Translations under genes and position numbers: made by a program
Notes under the pieces: generated by a model
Told to the model about the DNA's origin: nothing
The model's database searches: none
What the model saw: the letters and a program-made list of their open reading frames with translations, nothing else
Shown: one piece after another, positions 6,746 to 9,659 of the stretch
Layout: the number at the start of each line of letters is the position of its first letter
How positions within the stretch are numbered: position 1 is the stretch's first letter
NCBI GenBank assembly: GCA_002722525.1
Contig: PBMJ01000004.1
Location: 18,260-27,918 of the forward strand
Length of the DNA stretch: 9,659 nt
Origin: Acidimicrobiaceae bacterium
GTDB lineage: Bacteria > Actinomycetota > Acidimicrobiia > Acidimicrobiales > UBA8592
Direction of reading: 5' to 3'

Positions 6746-9619
6746 TTATAGAGTACCAGCGTTCTCAAGTATGGGCTTCAGGAATTGCCCTGTGAAACTC
6801 TCATCTGTTTTGGCAACAAGTTCAGGTGGCCCTTCTGCTACTATCTCCCCTCCTTCATCTCCCCCTCCTGGGCCAAGGTCAATTATCCAGTCAGCAGTTT
6901 TTATGACATCCAAGTTATGTTCGATTATGAGCACCGTGTTTCCTTGGTCCACGAGTCGACCAAGAACAGTCATTAATTTTCGAACATCTTCGAAATGCAA
7001 CCCCGTTGTGGGCTCATCAAGAATATACATTGTGTGCCCAGTGGAGCGTTTTGCTAATTCGGTTGCAAGCTTAACCCGTTGCGCTTCTCCACCGGAAAGA
7101 GTCGGCGCAGGCTGCCCGAGACGAACGTAACCTAACCCCACGTCTACCAGAGTCTGCATGTGTCGTGCGATCGGTGGCTGGTTTGAAAAAAACTCAAGTG
7201 CTTCTTCGCAAGATAGACCAAGAACCTCCGCAATATTTTTCCCTTTGAATTCAATCTCCAGAGTGTCTCGGTTATAGCGGGCCCCATTACAAATTTCACA
7301 GGGGACGTAAACATCAGGAAGAAAGTGCATTTCAATTTTTATCGTCCCGTCGCCTGAACAAGCTTCGCATCTCCCACCTTTAACATTAAACGAAAACCTT
7401 CCCGGAAGATACCCACGAACCTTCGCCTCTTGGGTCTTAGCGAAAAGTTTCCGGATGTGATCAAAGACCCCTGTGTATGTTGCGGGATTAGAGCGAGGTG
7501 TACGCCCGATAGGTTGTTGATCTATGTTGATTATTTTGTCAAGGGAGTCAAGCCCTTCCACTCTTTTGTGGAGCCCTGGAGGAGTTTTTGCGCTGTAAAC
7601 ATGCTGCATTAGAGCTTTATGCAATATGTCACTTACCAAAGTAGATTTTCCTGATCCGGAAACACCGGTGACAGCAACAAAGCAACCTAGTGGGATTTCT
7701 ACATCAATTTCTTTTAAATTATGCTCCCGAGCGCCTCTGATCGTGATCCAATCATCCCCTGTTTTTCTTCTTAGAGCTGGAACTGGGATTTCCATCTTTC
7801 CGCTTAGATATTTTCCAGTCAGGGAGGAAGCATTTTTCTTAAGCTGAGAAACTGTCCCTGAGTGGACCACTTGTCCCCCATGTTCGCCAGCGCCTGGCCC
7901 TATATCTACGACATGATCTGCTACTCGAATAGTATCTTCATCATGCTCAACCACAATTACCGTGTTCCCTAGATCACGGAGTCGTTGCAGTGTTTCGATT
8001 AAGCGTTTGTTGTCACGTTGATGCAGTCCAATCGATGGTTCGTCTAGGACATAGAGAACGCCGACCAGCCCAGATCCGATTTGCGAAGCTAGTCTGATAC
8101 GCTGCGCTTCTCCTCCGGATAATGTACTTGCTGCCCTATTCAGCGACAGGTAGTCAAGCCCCACATCAAGAAGAAACCCCATGCGTGCGTTGATTTCCTT
8201 CAGTACTTGCGATGCGATGATTTGATCTCTATCGCCTAACTGAAGTTTTGAAAGATAAGAAGCTGATTCTTTAATGCTCATACTGCAAATAGTTGCAATA
8301 TTTGTATCGTTAATTGTTACTGCTAAAGACATAGGCTTTAGACGTGCCCCCTCACATACCAAGCAAGGAACTTCGCGCATGTACCCTTCTACCCATTCTC
8401 GCTGGCGTTCACTATCTGCTTCGGAATGCCTTCGTTTTAACCATCTGACTACTCCCTCAAAGTTTGCATTAAAAGTTCTGGTTCGACCGTACCGATTCGT
8501 GTAAGTAACCTTTGTTCGTTTTTTACTCCCCCCCTGAAGGACTAATTTCTTAGATTTAGCAGGAAGCTTCTCCCATGGCTTATCCATAGGAATATTGTGG
8601 TCCTCAGCAACCGATTTCAATAAGAGTTGAAAGTATTTGCTTCGCCCTCTTGCCCATGGAGCGACGGCTCCCTCTAGAAGCGTCAAAGAGGGATCAGGGA
8701 TCACAAGCTGAGGGTCAACTTCGAAGGTCGTTCCTAAACCATCACAAGAAACACATGCTCCATAGGGTGAGTTAAAAGAAAAATTCCTAGGCGCTAATTC
8801 TTCAAATGATTTACCGTCACTAGGTCGGCTAAAATGTTGCGAAAACGTAAGAAGCTCTGCAGGTTCATCTTCTTTGAGTACCTCTACTTGCGCTATACCC
8901 TCTGTAAGCCCTAAAGCCGTTTCGATTGAATCGGTCAACCTTCGTTCAATTCCATCTCGTAACACTAGCCGATCTACCACTACAGAAATGTCGTGCATTT
9001 CATACCGTTCGAGCTGTAATTTCGGTGTACCGTCTTCGTTTGTTCCAGCGACATCCTCTAACTCAACTGTTTCCCCATCGATAATTACCCGCGTATATCC
9101 TTGTTTCGCTAAATCCGTGACTAACGAGTCGTATGCCCCTTTCCGTCCTCGCACGACAGGGGCAAGGACTCGGAAACGAATCCCGGCGTCAAGCGCGAGA
9201 ATTCTATCAACAATTTGCTGGGGGGTTTGACGAACAAGGCGCTCACCGGTTTCTGGGTCATGCGGTATACCTATCCGAGCGTATAGAAGGCGAAGATAGT
9301 CATAAACCTCAGTGATTGTCCCAACGGTCGACCGCGGATTACGGCTTGCGCTTTTCTGATCAATGGAGATAGCGGGAGATAAGCCTTCAATAAAATCGAC
9401 GTCTGGTTTATCCATTTGCCCGAGAAATTGGCGTGCGTACGCTGACAAAGATTCGACGTAGCGTCGCTGTCCTTCGGCATAGATGGTGTCGAATGCAAGT
9501 GACGATTTCCCTGATCCCGATATTCCGGTAAAAACAACTAGCTTGTCACGAGGCAGGTCTAAATCAACACCGCAGAGGTTGTGCTCTCTTGCCCCACGAA
9601 TGATTAATTTTGGTGCCAC
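6746..9619 (-). CDS. uvrA: Excinuclease ABC subunit A (UvrA)
   Basis: The damage-recognition ATPase of nucleotide excision repair, which hands DNA to UvrB. At 957 residues it has normal length and both ABC modules are complete. Walker A GISGSGKSS is at 32-40, signature LSGGEAQ at 500-506 and Walker B VLDEPS at 524-529; the second set is GVSGSGKST at 652-660, LSGGEAQ at 841-847 and ILDEPT at 866-871. Zinc-site cysteine pairs are Cys289/Cys292 with Cys419/Cys422, and Cys751/Cys754 with Cys774/Cys777. The start is GTG at 9619: an in-frame TAG lies 9 nt upstream, and the family N-terminus (KLIIRGAREHNL) begins at once. No Shine-Dalgarno site is visible, and a possible -10 hexamer sits just before the start, so the message may be leaderless. 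uvrC follows by 40 nt; uvrB is not in the window. Confidence 0.98.
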   Translation of the reverse strand: MAPKLIIRGAREHNLCGVDLDLPRDKLVVFTGISGSGKSSLAFDTIYAEGQRRYVESLSAYARQFLGQMDKPDVDFIEGLSPAISIDQKSASRNPRSTVGTITEVYDYLRLLYARIGIPHDPETGERLVRQTPQQIVDRILALDAGIRFRVLAPVVRGRKGAYDSLVTDLAKQGYTRVIIDGETVELEDVAGTNEDGTPKLQLERYEMHDISVVVDRLVLRDGIERRLTDSIETALGLTEGIAQVEVLKEDEPAELLTFSQHFSRPSDGKSFEELAPRNFSFNSPYGACVSCDGLGTTFEVDPQLVIPDPSLTLLEGAVAPWARGRSKYFQLLLKSVAEDHNIPMDKPWEKLPAKSKKLVLQGGSKKRTKVTYTNRYGRTRTFNANFEGVVRWLKRRHSEADSERQREWVEGYMREVPCLVCEGARLKPMSLAVTINDTNIATICSMSIKESASYLSKLQLGDRDQIIASQVLKEINARMGFLLDVGLDYLSLNRAASTLSGGEAQRIRLASQIGSGLVGVLYVLDEPSIGLHQRDNKRLIETLQRLRDLGNTVIVVEHDEDTIRVADHVVDIGPGAGEHGGQVVHSGTVSQLKKNASSLTGKYLSGKMEIPVPALRRKTGDDWITIRGAREHNLKEIDVEIPLGCFVAVTGVSGSGKSTLVSDILHKALMQHVYSAKTPPGLHKRVEGLDSLDKIINIDQQPIGRTPRSNPATYTGVFDHIRKLFAKTQEAKVRGYLPGRFSFNVKGGRCEACSGDGTIKIEMHFLPDVYVPCEICNGARYNRDTLEIEFKGKNIAEVLGLSCEEALEFFSNQPPIARHMQTLVDVGLGYVRLGQPAPTLSGGEAQRVKLATELAKRSTGHTMYILDEPTTGLHFEDVRKLMTVLGRLVDQGNTVLIIEHNLDVIKTADWIIDLGPGGGDEGGEIVAEGPPELVAKTDESFTGQFLKPILENAGTL

Positions 9620-9625
9620 ATAAAT

Positions 9626-9631
9626 AATCTA
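9626..9631 (-). promoter_or_regulatory. Possible -10 element of uvrA (leaderless start)
   Basis: The minus strand reads TAGATT, fitting the TANNNT pattern of actinobacterial -10 boxes, and exactly 6 nt separate it from the uvrA GTG. That spacing would put the transcript start at or near the G of the start codon, the usual geometry of leaderless actinobacterial genes. The -35 region (CTGGCC at 17-nt spacing) is poor, and only 40 nt of upstream sequence is available. This is inference from position and pattern. Confidence 0.3.
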
Positions 9632-9659
9632 ACCAACTCATAAGGAAAGGCCAGCACTG

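Noticed and set aside
6706..6768. N-terminal extension of UvrC from a TTG codon
   Set aside because: The 21 extra residues do not resemble UvrC N-termini and no ribosome site precedes the TTG; the ATG at 6705 fits the family.
6771..7130. 119-residue plus-strand frame antisense to the uvrA 3' end
   Set aside because: Its composition is that of reversed ABC ATPase motifs. No ribosome site or family resemblance; a shadow frame.
1..9659. CRISPR arrays, insertion sequences, phage genes or toxin-antitoxin pairs
   Set aside because: No spaced repeats, transposase, integrase or small toxin-like gene pairs were seen; coding density is fully explained by the core genes.

Overview
The window is a compact run of genes that all read leftward (minus strand). 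It looks like a chromosomal housekeeping segment of a member of the Actinomycetota. In transcription order, right to left, it holds uvrA, uvrC, a class I SAM-dependent methyltransferase, rapZ, gap, pgk, tpiA, and at the left edge the first codons of what is probably secG. I support no gene on the plus strand.

The order uvrC, rapZ, gap, pgk, tpiA, secG is a classic actinobacterial arrangement, and the proteins look actinobacterial (for example the UvrA N-terminal half and the SGAGRS P-loop of RapZ). Base composition, judged from a few lines, is in the mid-40s percent GC, low for the phylum. Together with a shortened PGK this suggests an uncultivated, perhaps aquatic, lineage such as Acidimicrobiia. 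That assignment is inference; no marker in the window proves it.

Region by region: (1) 4819-9619 is nucleotide excision repair. UvrA recognises damage, and UvrC makes both incisions together with UvrB, which is not in the window. (2) 4095-4847 is a small-molecule-type methyltransferase whose start overlaps the end of uvrC. (3) 3183-4034 is RapZ, a P-loop nucleotide-binding protein tied in other bacteria to amino-sugar and envelope control. (4) 115-3099 is the lower-glycolysis block gap-pgk-tpiA, which interconverts triose phosphates and 3-phosphoglycerate and makes ATP and NADH. (5) 1-35 is probably the start of SecG, a subunit of the Sec translocon.

Genes are spaced by overlaps or short gaps. 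The longest are about 80 nt, rapZ-gap and tpiA-secG. The whole set could be read through from uvrA, with possible separate input before gap. No stretch over 300 bases lacks a gene.

The main departures from the usual actinobacterial layout are a methyltransferase between uvrC and rapZ, and the absence of yvcK and whiA between rapZ and gap. The 83-nt rapZ-gap spacer holds an inverted repeat, a perfect Shine-Dalgarno site and an out-of-frame open stretch that could be a decayed 3' gene end. I found no convincing new defence, mobile or CRISPR-like system; the window is mostly ordinary core metabolism and repair.
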